The notes beneath the pieces are model-generated. The model made no database searches, was not told where the DNA came from, and saw only the letters and a list, made by a program, of their open reading frames with translations. A program made the position numbers and the translations under genes. A DNA stretch of 30,117 nt from Prevotellaceae bacterium UBA7017 (GTDB lineage Bacteria > Bacteroidota > Bacteroidia > Bacteroidales > Bacteroidaceae): the NCBI GenBank assembly GCA_002449535.1, contig DJWZ01000001.1:1-30117 (forward strand), given 5' to 3'. Of this stretch, positions 1 to 7,291 are shown piece by piece. Within the stretch, counting starts at the first letter, position 1. Each line of letters begins with the position of its first letter.

Positions 1-269
1 ATATGGATTATATGGTTGGGCAAGGAGATGTGGTATATCTGCGAGGAGAGCCCGAGGTATTGTTCAAACTCCTGAAAATGGGAAAAGGAGTAAGACCTCT
101 GCTACTTGGTAAGAGTGATGAGGAACTTCTTGAATACATTAAGGAAAATGTAGAGAAGAGAGAAGAGTTTTATATGAAAGCCACTCACATCGTCGATATT
201 CCCTGCATGGAAGACGACGATAAGATACAGCAAACAACAGAAAAAATTAAGACAACACTCGGCATATGA
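1..269 (+). CDS. aroK: Shikimate kinase, C-terminal part (5' end outside window)
   Basis: About 89 C-terminal residues of shikimate kinase, the cytoplasmic enzyme that phosphorylates shikimate with ATP in the chorismate pathway to aromatic amino acids. The reading frame is open to the left edge, so the first in-frame ATG (position 3) is very probably internal. The pattern VVYLRGEPEVLFKLL, then RPLL, then a helix ending in KREEFYMKATHIVD, is the usual order of the lid arginine region and the terminal helix in this family. The P-loop and shikimate-binding half would be upstream and cannot be seen. The gene overlaps speA by 4 bp (ATGA), so the two are probably co-transcribed and translationally coupled. 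The family call is by eye from the C-terminal half only. Confidence 0.8.
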   Translation, partial: MDYMVGQGDVVYLRGEPEVLFKLLKMGKGVRPLLLGKSDEELLEYIKENVEKREEFYMKATHIVDIPCMEDDDKIQQTTEKIKTTLGI

Positions 270-2158
270 AGAAATGGACCATAGAAGATTCGAAAGAACT
301 CTATAACATCTGCGGATGGGGTACTTCCTATTTCAATATCAATGAAAAAGGAAACATGTGTGTCTCCCCCTTGAAAGATGGTGAGCAGGCAGATTTGCGC
401 GAAATAATCGACGAATTACAGCTTCGCGATATTTCCACACCAGTATTGTTGCGCTTTCCAGACATTCTTGACAACCGTATCGAGAAAACTGCTTCTTGTT
501 TCAAGAAAGCAGCAAAGGAATACAATTACAAGGGAGAGTCTTTTGTCATCTACCCTATCAAGGTCAACCAGATGCAACCTGTCGTCGAGGAGATAATCTC
601 TCATGGCAAGAAATTCAATCTGGGTCTTGAGGCTGGCTCAAAACCAGAACTTCATGCAGTCATAGCCGTACAATGCCAAAGTGACAGCCTTATAATATGT
701 AATGGCTACAAGGATCAGGCATATATAGAACTGGCACTTCTTGCCCAGAAGATGGGTAAACGCATCTTCATCGTTGTAGAAAAACTCAATGAAATCGATA
801 TTGTTGCGAAAGCATCGAAGAAACTGGGTGTCAAGCCTAATCTCGGCATTCGCATAAAACTTGCCTCTTCCGGTTCGGGTAAATGGGAAGAAAGCGGAGG
901 CGATGCCTCTAAGTTCGGACTTACGGCTTCAGAATTACTGCAGGCGCTCCAGAAACTCGATGACTTGGAGATGCATGACTGTGTAAAACTGATTCACTTC
1001 CATATCGGCTCACAGATAACAAAGATTCGTCGCATACAGACAGCCCTTCGCGAAGCAGCACAATTCTATATCTCCCTCCACAAAATGGGATACAACATAG
1101 AATATGTCGATTGTGGCGGCGGTTTAGGTGTCGATTATGACGGAACACGTTCCAGCAACTCTGAGTCTTCCGTCAATTATAGCATACAGGAGTATGTTAA
1201 TGACTGTATATATACTTTTGTCGATGCTGCCGATAAAAACGAACTTCCCCACCCTAACCTTATAACCGAATCAGGACGTTCCTTGTCTGCCCATCATAGT
1301 ATTTTGGTGATAGATGTACTGGAAACAGCCTCATTGCCTGAGATGCCAGAAGAATTTGAGGCAAAGGAGACTGACCATCAGCTGGTAAGAGAGCTATATG
1401 ATATCTGGTGCAAGATAAATGTCCGCTCTATGCTTGAGGATTGGCATGATGCAGAACAGATACATGAAGAGGCTTTGAGTCTCTTCTCTATGGGAATGGT
1501 TGACCTGAAAACCCGGGCAGAGATAGAATCAATGTATTGGAGTGTCTGCCGCGAGGTTCTTACCTTGACAAAATCACTAAAGCATGTTCCTGAAGAATTA
1601 CGTGGCATTGACAAGCTGCTTGCCGATAAGTATTTCTGCAACTTCTCTCTCTTCCAGAGCCTTCCTGATACATGGGCTATCGACCAGCTTTTCCCTGTTG
1701 TGCCTCTGCAGAGACTTGATGAACGTCCTACCCGCCAGGCAACCCTACAGGATATAACATGCGACAGCGACGGTAAAATCACACATTTCGTAACAGGTTC
1801 AAATGTCTCAAGCACTCTTCCTGTACACTCCCTGAAGAAAAACGAACCATACTATTTGGGTATCTTCCTTGTGGGTGCCTATCAGGAAATCCTTGGTGAC
1901 CTGCATAACCTCTTTGGCGATACTAATGCTGTCCATATCTCTATGCAGGATGGACACTATCATATAGACCAGATTTTTGACGGTGAAACCGTAGAAGAAG
2001 TGCTGGATTATGTTCAGTATAATCCAAAGAAATTAGTGCGCCAATTAGAGGTTTGGGTAACAAAGTCTGTTAAGGAGGGCAAGATAAGCCTTGAAGAAGG
2101 AAAAGACTTTCTTTCAAACTATCGCTCCGGATTATACGGATATACCTATTTGGAATAA
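266..2158 (+). CDS. speA: Biosynthetic arginine decarboxylase (PLP-dependent)
   Basis: 630 residues, the usual length for bacterial biosynthetic arginine decarboxylase, which converts arginine to agmatine for polyamine synthesis. The PLP lysine is K99 in YPIKVNQ. LNLGLEAGSKPEL-like sequence (about 117-129) and HFHIGSQ (about 244-250) follow in the alanine-racemase-type barrel, then GGGLGVDYDG (about 284-293) and ITESGRS (about 333-339). The C-terminal beta domain carries C499 in DITCDSDG, expected to be the catalytic cysteine supplied to the partner active site, and the late signature VGAYQEILGDLHNLFGD. The ATG overlaps the aroK stop. The downstream neighbour converges, with about 30 bp between stops and no clear terminator. 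The PLP requirement links it loosely to the pdxST genes further along, but nothing shows direct coupling. Confidence 0.95.
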   Translation: MKKWTIEDSKELYNICGWGTSYFNINEKGNMCVSPLKDGEQADLREIIDELQLRDISTPVLLRFPDILDNRIEKTASCFKKAAKEYNYKGESFVIYPIKVNQMQPVVEEIISHGKKFNLGLEAGSKPELHAVIAVQCQSDSLIICNGYKDQAYIELALLAQKMGKRIFIVVEKLNEIDIVAKASKKLGVKPNLGIRIKLASSGSGKWEESGGDASKFGLTASELLQALQKLDDLEMHDCVKLIHFHIGSQITKIRRIQTALREAAQFYISLHKMGYNIEYVDCGGGLGVDYDGTRSSNSESSVNYSIQEYVNDCIYTFVDAADKNELPHPNLITESGRSLSAHHSILVIDVLETASLPEMPEEFEAKETDHQLVRELYDIWCKINVRSMLEDWHDAEQIHEEALSLFSMGMVDLKTRAEIESMYWSVCREVLTLTKSLKHVPEELRGIDKLLADKYFCNFSLFQSLPDTWAIDQLFPVVPLQRLDERPTRQATLQDITCDSDGKITHFVTGSNVSSTLPVHSLKKNEPYYLGIFLVGAYQEILGDLHNLFGDTNAVHISMQDGHYHIDQIFDGETVEEVLDYVQYNPKKLVRQLEVWVTKSVKEGKISLEEGKDFLSNYRSGLYGYTYLE

Positions 2159-2187
2159 GGTCAAAAGTCAAAGGCAACTCCTAACTC

Positions 2188-2826
2188 TTATAATTGTCCT
2201 GCCTCAACAAGGCGTACAACACGTTCTGTCAGGCGGTCCTTGCCATTAGGGTCATACTCTTTTTTCAGGCTTGCTCCAAACATCCAAGCGAATGCCTGAT
2301 AAAAGGCAGCCCTGGTACTGCCAAGGAAAGCCTTTACAAGTTCGTAACTGGAGGAGTTTGTCTCACGATATATCAGTTTTATCAGCAGTTTTCCCTGCGA
2401 TAGTGACAACTTCTTCATTCGTGGAGTATATTCTGCCTTTATGCTCTTCTCCACATACTTCATGTGTTCTTCACGCGCTTTCTGGTTAGGTAATGTCTGT
2501 AGGTATTCGTATGTCTCGAGTATCGCCCTGTTTACTTCCTTTGCTATAGGCAACACTTTCTTCACATTTGCCACCAACCTGTTGTATGCCTGGCGCTGCT
2601 TTTCATTCTTGAATACCATAGGACCATAGACATAGACATTGTTCATCTCAACGTATTTGATGCTGTCTGTGCCTTCTAAAATCTTTCCTACCCTGACCAT
2701 TGGGACAAATGTGGGACTATCCATATCGACCTTGCGGTCTTCTGGATTCACCTTGTTCTTTTGTGCCATTGCCGGGAGCATGGCAAGAAAAGAAAACATT
2801 AGAAAAAGGGATAGAAATCTTTTCAC
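2188..2826 (-). CDS. DUF4294 family secreted protein, function unknown
   Basis: 212 residues beginning with a clear signal peptide (KR, a hydrophobic run to about residue 20, then AMAQ), so the mature protein is probably periplasmic or outer-membrane associated. The rest is basic and mostly helical, with LPNQKAREEHMKYVEKSIK and QGKLLIKLIYRETNSSSYELVKAFLG resembling DUF4294, a family largely restricted to Bacteroidetes and without known function. The start used here is GTG at 2826; the next in-frame ATG (2799) would remove the positively charged signal-peptide N terminus. A promoter -7 box lies only about 6 bp upstream of the GTG, which implies a leaderless or nearly leaderless transcript. It is a single gene, with a terminator of the preceding minus-strand gene just upstream. 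Confidence 0.8.
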   Translation of the reverse strand: MKRFLSLFLMFSFLAMLPAMAQKNKVNPEDRKVDMDSPTFVPMVRVGKILEGTDSIKYVEMNNVYVYGPMVFKNEKQRQAYNRLVANVKKVLPIAKEVNRAILETYEYLQTLPNQKAREEHMKYVEKSIKAEYTPRMKKLSLSQGKLLIKLIYRETNSSSYELVKAFLGSTRAAFYQAFAWMFGASLKKEYDPNGKDRLTERVVRLVEAGQL

Positions 2827-2831
2827 GGCTG

Positions 2832-2839
2832 CAAAGGTA
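2832..2839 (-). promoter_or_regulatory. Promoter -7 box (TACCTTTG) of the DUF4294 gene
   Basis: On the minus strand this reads TACCTTTG, a perfect match to the Bacteroidetes -7 consensus TAnnTTTG. No exact TTTG is found about 20 bp upstream; the sequence there is a short CGAAAA repeat (TTTTCG on the transcribed side). With the usual offset, transcription would start at or within a few bases of the GTG at 2826. Confidence 0.5.
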
Positions 2840-2910
2840 CGATAAATTTAACGAAATCGAAAACGAAAACGAAATTTTTTTTTGCCCTTTCACTCTCCTT
2901 TTCTAAAAGA

Positions 2911-2945
2911 AAAAGCCCCTGAGCTTCACAGCTTAGGGGGCTTTT
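2911..2945 (-). terminator. Rho-independent terminator downstream of the 152-aa gene
   Basis: AAAAGCCCCTGAGC pairs with GCTTAGGGGGCTTTT across a 6-base loop, with one bulged G. Read on the minus strand the stem ends in CTTTTTCTTTT. It lies between the end of the 152-aa membrane protein gene (2996) and the start of the DUF4294 gene, so it should end the former transcript and insulate the latter. The A-rich arm also gives some T-richness on the plus strand, so weak bidirectional use is possible. Confidence 0.8.
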
Positions 2946-2995
2946 GGTGTTTTAAAGAGATTGTTTGGTTAGTTTATATCTTAAAGCATAGAAAA

Positions 2996-3454
2996 TTAAT
3001 TTACTGTCTTTGTCTGGTCAACAATGCTGTCTCCCTGTGCCACTGAATTCTGATCCTGCTGCACCTTTTGCAACATTTCAAATGTGCGAGCCATCTGCTC
3101 CTGTTGCTGCTTCTCTGTATCAGAATAAGGCATCTGTGCTGCTTGTCCGAGGGCAAGAACTATTGCTACACATGCTGCAGCACGCCATAGTGGCTTGAAT
3201 GAGAACTTGCGTGCCTTTTCTGCTGCTTCCGTATTTGTCATTCCTACCTCCTGCATGATGCGGGCATCAAAATCAGAACCGAGGGTTTCAGCGTTTTTGC
3301 CAAACGACTGCTCACGGAAAAACTCTACGTATTTACGCAAGTGACCCGGAATATTCTCTTGTGCAAAGAATGCGCGGAGAATGTTTTCTTCTTCAAGAGT
3401 AGTCTTTGCTTCAAAGTAACTGTCAAGAAGTTGTTCTATGTACTTGTAGTCCAT
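2996..3454 (-). CDS. Small single-pass membrane protein, putative anti-sigma-like partner
   Basis: 152 residues. The N terminus (MDYKYIEQLLDSYFEAKTTL, then EEE and RAFFAQENIP) is of a kind I recall from small Bacteroidetes proteins encoded directly after ECF-type sigma factor genes. About 88 cytoplasmic residues are followed by one hydrophobic segment (about 89-107) and a Gln-rich, probably periplasmic tail (EKQQQEQMARTFEMLQKVQQ). That topology fits an anti-sigma-like regulator, but no known anti-sigma domain is recognisable and the role is inferred. The sigma factor expected beside it is instead 5.7 kb away at 9204-9707, on the same strand. The gene has its own possible promoter and its own terminator. 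It could also be a general envelope protein unrelated to sigma control. Confidence 0.6.
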   Translation of the reverse strand: MDYKYIEQLLDSYFEAKTTLEEENILRAFFAQENIPGHLRKYVEFFREQSFGKNAETLGSDFDARIMQEVGMTNTEAAEKARKFSFKPLWRAAACVAIVLALGQAAQMPYSDTEKQQQEQMARTFEMLQKVQQDQNSVAQGDSIVDQTKTVN

Positions 3455-3479
3455 TTCTTTTTTTGGATATTCAGATAAA

Positions 3480-3507
3480 AGACGGATAAGGTTGCATAAA
3501 TGTTACA
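3480..3507 (-). promoter_or_regulatory. Possible ECF-sigma-type promoter of the 152-aa gene
   Basis: Read on the minus strand: TGTAACA, 16 bp, CGTCTTTT, about 25 bp before the ATG at 3454. The pair of boxes resembles the TGTAAC / CGTCT arrangement I recall upstream of Bacteroidetes ECF sigma operons; that recollection is the only basis, and no TAnnTTTG box is present here. Overlapping arms GTTGC (3491-3495) and GCAAC (3509-3513) form a small inverted repeat over the same bases. Confidence 0.35.
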
Positions 3508-3536
3508 GGCAACGGTGTTAAAAGAAGTTAACGGAT

Positions 3537-3568
3537 TTTAGTTGTTTACAAACTTAATCGTAACTTTG
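3537..3568 (+). promoter_or_regulatory. Promoter of the ThiD-like/AraC regulator gene
   Basis: TAACTTTG at 3561-3568 is a perfect TAnnTTTG -7 box. A weak -33 element (TTTA, 3537-3540) lies 20 bp upstream. Expected start of transcription is near 3574, giving a leader of roughly 25-30 bases with a good Shine-Dalgarno AAGGAG at 3590-3595 ahead of the ATG at 3601. Confidence 0.55.
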
Positions 3569-3600
3569 CACGCAGATTATAAAAAAATTAAGGAGACAAC

Positions 3601-4503
3601 ATGAACACAACCATACTCACTATTACAGGAAGCGATGGTACAGGAGGCTCTGGCATTCAGGCAGACATACGCCTAATAAATGCCTTGGGTGGCAGGGCAG
3701 TGTCTGCTATCACATCCATAACAGTGCAGAATACTCTCGGCATACAGGAGTTTTATGACCTTCCCCTTGATGTTGTCCGCCAGCAGGTAGAGGCTATCAT
3801 CAACGACTTGCAGCCGCAGGTGGTAAAAATAGGACTTCTGCGACGCTCTGATGTGGTGGAGATGCTGGCAGAGGTATTACAGAAGTATAAACCGCGTCAT
3901 ATTATCTATGCTCCTGTGCAGACTTCTTCTCGGGGCGACAGGCTTATTAACCCCAAAGTCTTCGAAACAATAGAGCGGCTACTGATACCCCTATGTACCG
4001 TAGTGCTGTCTTCGACAGACCTCCCTGTAACCCCTCGACGACACGGACAGGCTAATCAACTGGCTTCCGCATTGGCTTATTATTTGTGTATTGGGGAAAG
4101 TGAAACTATCGCCATGCTCCATGCTCAGGAGTTTCTTAGACAGCTGCCTGCGGAATATGCTGACGGAAACAGCCGGTGCGAAGACCTTTACAATCAGTTT
4201 CTCGCTACCGTGGAACGTTATCACAGCCACTATTCTGATGTAGCCTTCTATGCTGAGCAGCTCAATGTCAGTCCGAGGTATCTTGGGCAGGTTACCCGCA
4301 GCACAGTAAATCGCTCTCCTAAAACAATTATTGACGAGCGCATAATGGCTGAAATCGTTGCCCTGCTTTCCTCTACCCACAAGCCCCTAAAGGATATAGC
4401 CCTCCGACTGGGATTCTCTTCCCAAGCCCAGCTTTCCCGATTCTTTAAAAAACACAAAGGGCTTTCACCAACAGAATTTCAGCAGAATCAATCAAAATAT
4501 TGA
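3601..4503 (+). CDS. AraC-family regulator with a degenerate ThiD/pyridoxal-kinase-like sensor domain
   Basis: 300 residues in two parts. Residues 4-140 follow the N-terminal half of ThiD-type hydroxymethylpyrimidine/pyridoxal kinases: ILTITGSDGTGGSGIQAD, VQNTLGIQ, VKIGLL and the helix ERLLIPL. The family's central segment of roughly 60-70 residues is missing. The match resumes at HGQANQLASALAYYL (148-162), where active kinases have HGTGC or GTGD followed by TLSAAL. The catalytic Cys/Asp is N152, and the Asp-Pro-Val-Met motif is A104-P-V-Q. Residues about 214-299 are an AraC-type double helix-turn-helix (VAFYAEQLNVSPRYLGQV; LKDIALRLGFSSQAQLSRFF). The substrate-binding N terminus is kept while the catalytic parts are lost, so the domain probably senses a pyrimidine or pyridoxal ligand. 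The 3' end overlaps the convergent AraC gene by 16 bp. Control of pdxST is an inference from proximity. Confidence 0.85.
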   Translation: MNTTILTITGSDGTGGSGIQADIRLINALGGRAVSAITSITVQNTLGIQEFYDLPLDVVRQQVEAIINDLQPQVVKIGLLRRSDVVEMLAEVLQKYKPRHIIYAPVQTSSRGDRLINPKVFETIERLLIPLCTVVLSSTDLPVTPRRHGQANQLASALAYYLCIGESETIAMLHAQEFLRQLPAEYADGNSRCEDLYNQFLATVERYHSHYSDVAFYAEQLNVSPRYLGQVTRSTVNRSPKTIIDERIMAEIVALLSSTHKPLKDIALRLGFSSQAQLSRFFKKHKGLSPTEFQQNQSKY

Positions 4504-5516
4504 CTCGGAGTCTTGCCAGTAAATTTATAAAAGGCACGACGGAAGGTGGAAATGCTGCTGAAACCGCTTTCTGTTGCTATATATTCAAGTGTATATTCCG
4601 GATGTTCCTGCATCAGGGGAATACTCTTTTTTTCAATGCGCAGTTGGTTTATGAAGTCATAAAACGGCTGTTCACACACTGTATTCAGGTATTTACCCAT
4701 ATATGTCCTGTTGGTTTTCAAAGCATTTGCCAAGTCACCCAACGTAAGGTCTTTGTTCAGATACAGCTCTTTTGATACCACCATATTTACAAATGCCTCC
4801 TTGCTCAACCCCAGTGGAGGCTCAGGGGCGATGGTTGAGGGTATGCTCTTCTCAACACGTATGTTGACAGGTTGGAAGTGCCAACTGTAGTATAACACCA
4901 TACCCCAAAGGATGAGAGAGGAAAAATAATATAGTATATCTACATATACAGATGCGTAGAGTGATGTGAGCAGCCATGACAACTGACTTATTATGGCAAA
5001 GAGGAACACTGGCTTAAGCCACGAGATATCGATATTATCGATGTTTGAGTAATTGAGCCTGATATAGTTCAGATAACGCCTTACCTTTATATATCCTATT
5101 ATCACAACGCCCCAGGCATAGAACCATAGGAATACAGTATAGGCGTAGATAACCGTTTCTGAGGGACTGATGCCATAGGCTATTGCAAACAGTGCAAAAG
5201 GTATGGAGAGCGCAATAATCTTTCGCAGCTTCGTCCACCTTGGCATTGTCGCCTCAAAGACAAAGACGGTATAGGTAAGTGCCGAGAACCCATCTATCAG
5301 CATTATCCAATCCAACACCCTCTCCGTGTACATCTCCGGAAAAGTGATGATGATGTCCTTCAAGTTCCATACAGCCCATACCGCCATTATCCATCCCAAC
5401 ACCTTCTGGAATCTCGTGCGCTCCTTGTGCAATACAAGAATAAAGAAAGAGCACAAGGCAAAGGCTGCGGTTGAGAAACCTATGAAGAATGCTGATATAT
5501 TAAGTCCGTCTGTCAT
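4488..5516 (-). CDS. Membrane-bound AraC-family transcriptional regulator (7 TM + HTH)
   Basis: 342 residues. Seven hydrophobic segments are visible at about 5-30, 38-57, 67-87, 100-117, 122-143, 167-190 and 193-212. A linker follows (QPVNIRVEKSIPSTIAPEPP) and then an AraC-type HTH domain (about 236-342) with LGDLANALKTNRTYMGKYLN and LEYIATESGFSSISTFRRAF, ending in FTGKTPSQYFD, the normal end of the family. The membrane part has no named sensor domain that I recognise. A DNA-binding domain tethered to a polytopic membrane sensor is common in Bacteroidetes; the signal and targets are unknown. It has its own promoter, and converges on and overlaps the ThiD-like regulator by 16 bp. Nearby candidate targets are the lipoprotein and secreted protein genes encoded upstream on the same strand. 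Confidence 0.8.
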   Translation of the reverse strand: MTDGLNISAFFIGFSTAAFALCSFFILVLHKERTRFQKVLGWIMAVWAVWNLKDIIITFPEMYTERVLDWIMLIDGFSALTYTVFVFEATMPRWTKLRKIIALSIPFALFAIAYGISPSETVIYAYTVFLWFYAWGVVIIGYIKVRRYLNYIRLNYSNIDNIDISWLKPVFLFAIISQLSWLLTSLYASVYVDILYYFSSLILWGMVLYYSWHFQPVNIRVEKSIPSTIAPEPPLGLSKEAFVNMVVSKELYLNKDLTLGDLANALKTNRTYMGKYLNTVCEQPFYDFINQLRIEKKSIPLMQEHPEYTLEYIATESGFSSISTFRRAFYKFTGKTPSQYFD

Positions 5517-5537
5517 CTTAAAATCGTAATTGCGCTA

Positions 5538-5567
5538 CAAAGGTACGATTTTTTTTTATAATCACAA
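5538..5567 (-). promoter_or_regulatory. Promoter of the membrane AraC regulator gene
   Basis: On the minus strand TACCTTTG (5538-5545) matches TAnnTTTG exactly; 19 bp upstream is a partial -33 box, TTG (5565-5567). Expected transcription start is near 5531, about 15 bases before the ATG at 5516. Confidence 0.55.
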
Positions 5568-5570
5568 TAA

Positions 5571-5608
5571 AGAAGTCTGACAGAAATGTATTGTTCCATC
5601 AGACTTCT
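5571..5608 (-). terminator. Hairpin after the lipoprotein gene, probable terminator
   Basis: A perfect 10-bp stem AGAAGTCTGA (5571-5580) / TCAGACTTCT (5599-5608) with an 18-base loop lies 18 bp past the stop of the lipoprotein gene. On the minus strand it is followed by TTTATTGTGATTAT, a weak T-tract. The loop contains AAATGTATTGTT (5584-5595), which matches 12 bases of the motif repeated upstream of pdxS. Confidence 0.55.
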
Positions 5609-5626
5609 CCTGTCGATACTTCTATT

Positions 5627-6391
5627 TTATTTCTCTCCGATAACCTCTTTTGCAGCCTCTATTTCCTCGGCTTTCTTGTCTGCCTCAAGTTGCTCCTTCA
5701 GCTTCTTGTAAGCATCACTCTTGCTGTCCATGATGACAAACTTAGCCAGTTTTGCCCAGCGTTTCATTTCACTGGTATTACGGCTGTTGGCACTGGTACT
5801 ACCTACAGACACAGTGGCTTTCATCACGAACTTCTCGCCTTTTTTCCAGTCAAACGCACCTTTTCCGCTTTCTGCTTCCCAAAATCCGCCTCTGTGGGTT
5901 GCTATAGCCTTACCATCGGTATCAATGGGGATGACATAGATGTTTGGTATTTCTTCATAGGTGAAATTCTTCTGAGTCTCACCTGTACCTACGGCAAATA
6001 TCTGCCCTTTATTCTCGCTGTCAATCTTCAAGGTACCACTAATGCTTATAGCCAAGCCTTCCTGCACCTCAACAGGCACTTCCTTGCCGTTAAGAGCCTG
6101 TCTTGCCAGCAGCAGCTTTGCATCACGCTCCTTTTCGGTCTCGTCAAATTCTGCACGAGCCTCCTTCAGCTCGTTTTCTGTCAGCTGACCAGAGAACATT
6201 TTTTCTCTTAGGTCAACAATCTTGTTGCAATACTTTGCCGTAAGCATAGGCAAGTCGCCAAGCAACCCATCTGTTGGAATCTCGTCTGCCTCGTTGTCAC
6301 TACCGCTGCTGCCACCACAACTGGTCATACCGACGGCAGCAAATGCTATCATTGCCACAAGGGCAAAATATTTCTTAATTTTCTTTCTCAT
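5627..6391 (-). CDS. Lipoprotein of unknown function
   Basis: 254 residues with a lipoprotein signal peptide: RKKIKKYF, a hydrophobic run, then MTSCGGSSGSDNEAD, with lipidation expected at C25. The GGSSGSDNE stretch after the cysteine is the flexible, acidic linker typical of Bacteroidales surface or periplasmic lipoproteins. The middle has a Glu/Lys-rich helical segment (about 60-95) followed by beta-rich sequence that may be one compact domain (LAISISGTLKIDSENKGQIF ... FVMKATVSVGSTS). The C terminus is a charged helix (LKEQLEADKKAEEIEAAKEV). No family is recognised. It is downstream of another exported protein gene (6501-7079) on the same strand; the 109-bp gap holds a tandem repeat and no visible promoter, so the two are probably one transcript. 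Confidence 0.75.
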   Translation of the reverse strand: MRKKIKKYFALVAMIAFAAVGMTSCGGSSGSDNEADEIPTDGLLGDLPMLTAKYCNKIVDLREKMFSGQLTENELKEARAEFDETEKERDAKLLLARQALNGKEVPVEVQEGLAISISGTLKIDSENKGQIFAVGTGETQKNFTYEEIPNIYVIPIDTDGKAIATHRGGFWEAESGKGAFDWKKGEKFVMKATVSVGSTSANSRNTSEMKRWAKLAKFVIMDSKSDAYKKLKEQLEADKKAEEIEAAKEVIGEK

Positions 6392-6411
6392 AATAGTAAA
6401 ATTTTTATATC

Positions 6412-6485
6412 CTTTTTAACTCCCTCTTTTAACTCCTTTTTTTAACTCCTTTTTTAACTCCTCTTTTAACTCCTTTTTTAACTCC
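6412..6485. repeat. Tandem repeat, six copies of a 12-13 bp unit (TAACTCC core)
   Basis: TAACTCC occurs at 6417, 6430, 6443, 6455, 6467 and 6479, separated by C/T-rich runs, with spacings of 13, 13, 12, 12 and 12 bp. On the minus, sense strand each unit reads GGAGTTAAAA with extra A/G, so the array is a series of Shine-Dalgarno-like GGAG motifs in the leader of the lipoprotein gene, ending about 20 bp before its ATG. Its tract lengths vary, as expected of slipped-strand replication. Confidence 0.9.
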
Positions 6486-6500
6486 CCCTTAATTATATGT

Positions 6501-7079
6501 TTATTCTTCAGTTGGGTCCCACTCTATGGGTACATTCTTAATCGTAATCTCTCCACTGGCATCGCCACACTTGGCAACAATCTTCACTATCGCCAGACTT
6601 GCTGTCTTGCGTACCTTCAGGAAAGGATTACATGTAATCTTGACAGGAAGCCCCTCAGTAACATCATACCTGTCAGACACACTTGGCATATTCATCTTAT
6701 ACACATTGCCATCGGCATCAAATGCTTGTGTCTTGCCTTGTCCCCAGCTGCCGCCAAGGGCGATGCTGTTAACAGGCTCCTTAACATTGACACGCAATAC
6801 CAAGGCTACATCGCCAAAGTTCTCACTGATACTGTGGCCGACAGCCTTCACTACCTCTACACTCATAGCTTTGCTTACAGGATTCATCACAAACACGCCA
6901 TTTTCTTGCGTCACAGCCTGTCCTGTGGCTACTGAAACCTTGTCGCCTGCCTTGTCCAATCCTTTGTTTACACTTTCAAGACCCTTTGATAACTTTTTCA
7001 GGAAACCCTGGGCGCAAACACTTTGTGGCACAGCAATGATACCTAATGCCACCAAACTAATTAAGATAAGCCTTTTCAT
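6501..7079 (-). CDS. Secreted protein of unknown function
   Basis: 192 residues. A type I signal peptide is clear (KRLILISLVALGIIAVPQSV then CAQ, cleavage near residue 23-24). The mature protein begins with an amphipathic, glycine- and lysine-rich stretch (FLKKLSKGLESVNKGLDKAG), then a probably beta-rich domain with NFGDVALVLRVNVKEPVNSI, FDADGNVYKMN and CGDASGEITIKNVPIEW. The pattern resembles Bacteroidales exported proteins that follow a lipoprotein or surface-binding role, but I recognise no family. It is first in a probable two-gene transcript with the downstream lipoprotein. A promoter -7 box is placed about 70 bp upstream. Confidence 0.7.
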   Translation of the reverse strand: MKRLILISLVALGIIAVPQSVCAQGFLKKLSKGLESVNKGLDKAGDKVSVATGQAVTQENGVFVMNPVSKAMSVEVVKAVGHSISENFGDVALVLRVNVKEPVNSIALGGSWGQGKTQAFDADGNVYKMNMPSVSDRYDVTEGLPVKITCNPFLKVRKTASLAIVKIVAKCGDASGEITIKNVPIEWDPTEE

Positions 7080-7150
7080 AGTAAATAATTTTAGGTGTAA
7101 TTATTAAATTGATGGTTAAAAATGGACGCTTTTTCCATCCATTGCTGTCG

Positions 7151-7158
7151 CAAAAGTA
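7151..7158 (-). promoter_or_regulatory. Promoter -7 box (TACTTTTG) of the secreted-protein gene
   Basis: The minus strand reads TACTTTTG, a perfect TAnnTTTG. About 16 bp further upstream is a T-rich run (TGCTTTTTTC) without an exact TTTG. Predicted start near 7145 gives a leader of roughly 65 bases before the ATG at 7079. Confidence 0.45.
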
Positions 7159-7291
7159 TGAATTTTTACAGAAAAAAGCACATATTATACCTCCTGTTGA
7201 GGGGTCATATTTACAATTTCCATGCTCCAAAATAACAAAAGCACTTTCTTCACCATACATATTCCTCGATGAAATCGCGAAAATTAGAATT

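Noticed and set aside
4208..4215. CGTGGAAC half-parS in the ThiD-like regulator gene
   Set aside because: Only 8 bases without a partner arm; expected by chance at about this frequency.
5591..6211. 206-codon plus-strand frame opposite the lipoprotein gene
   Set aside because: It is antisense to a protein with a clear lipoprotein signal, rich in Cys/Leu/Phe as expected for a shadow, and covers the terminator.
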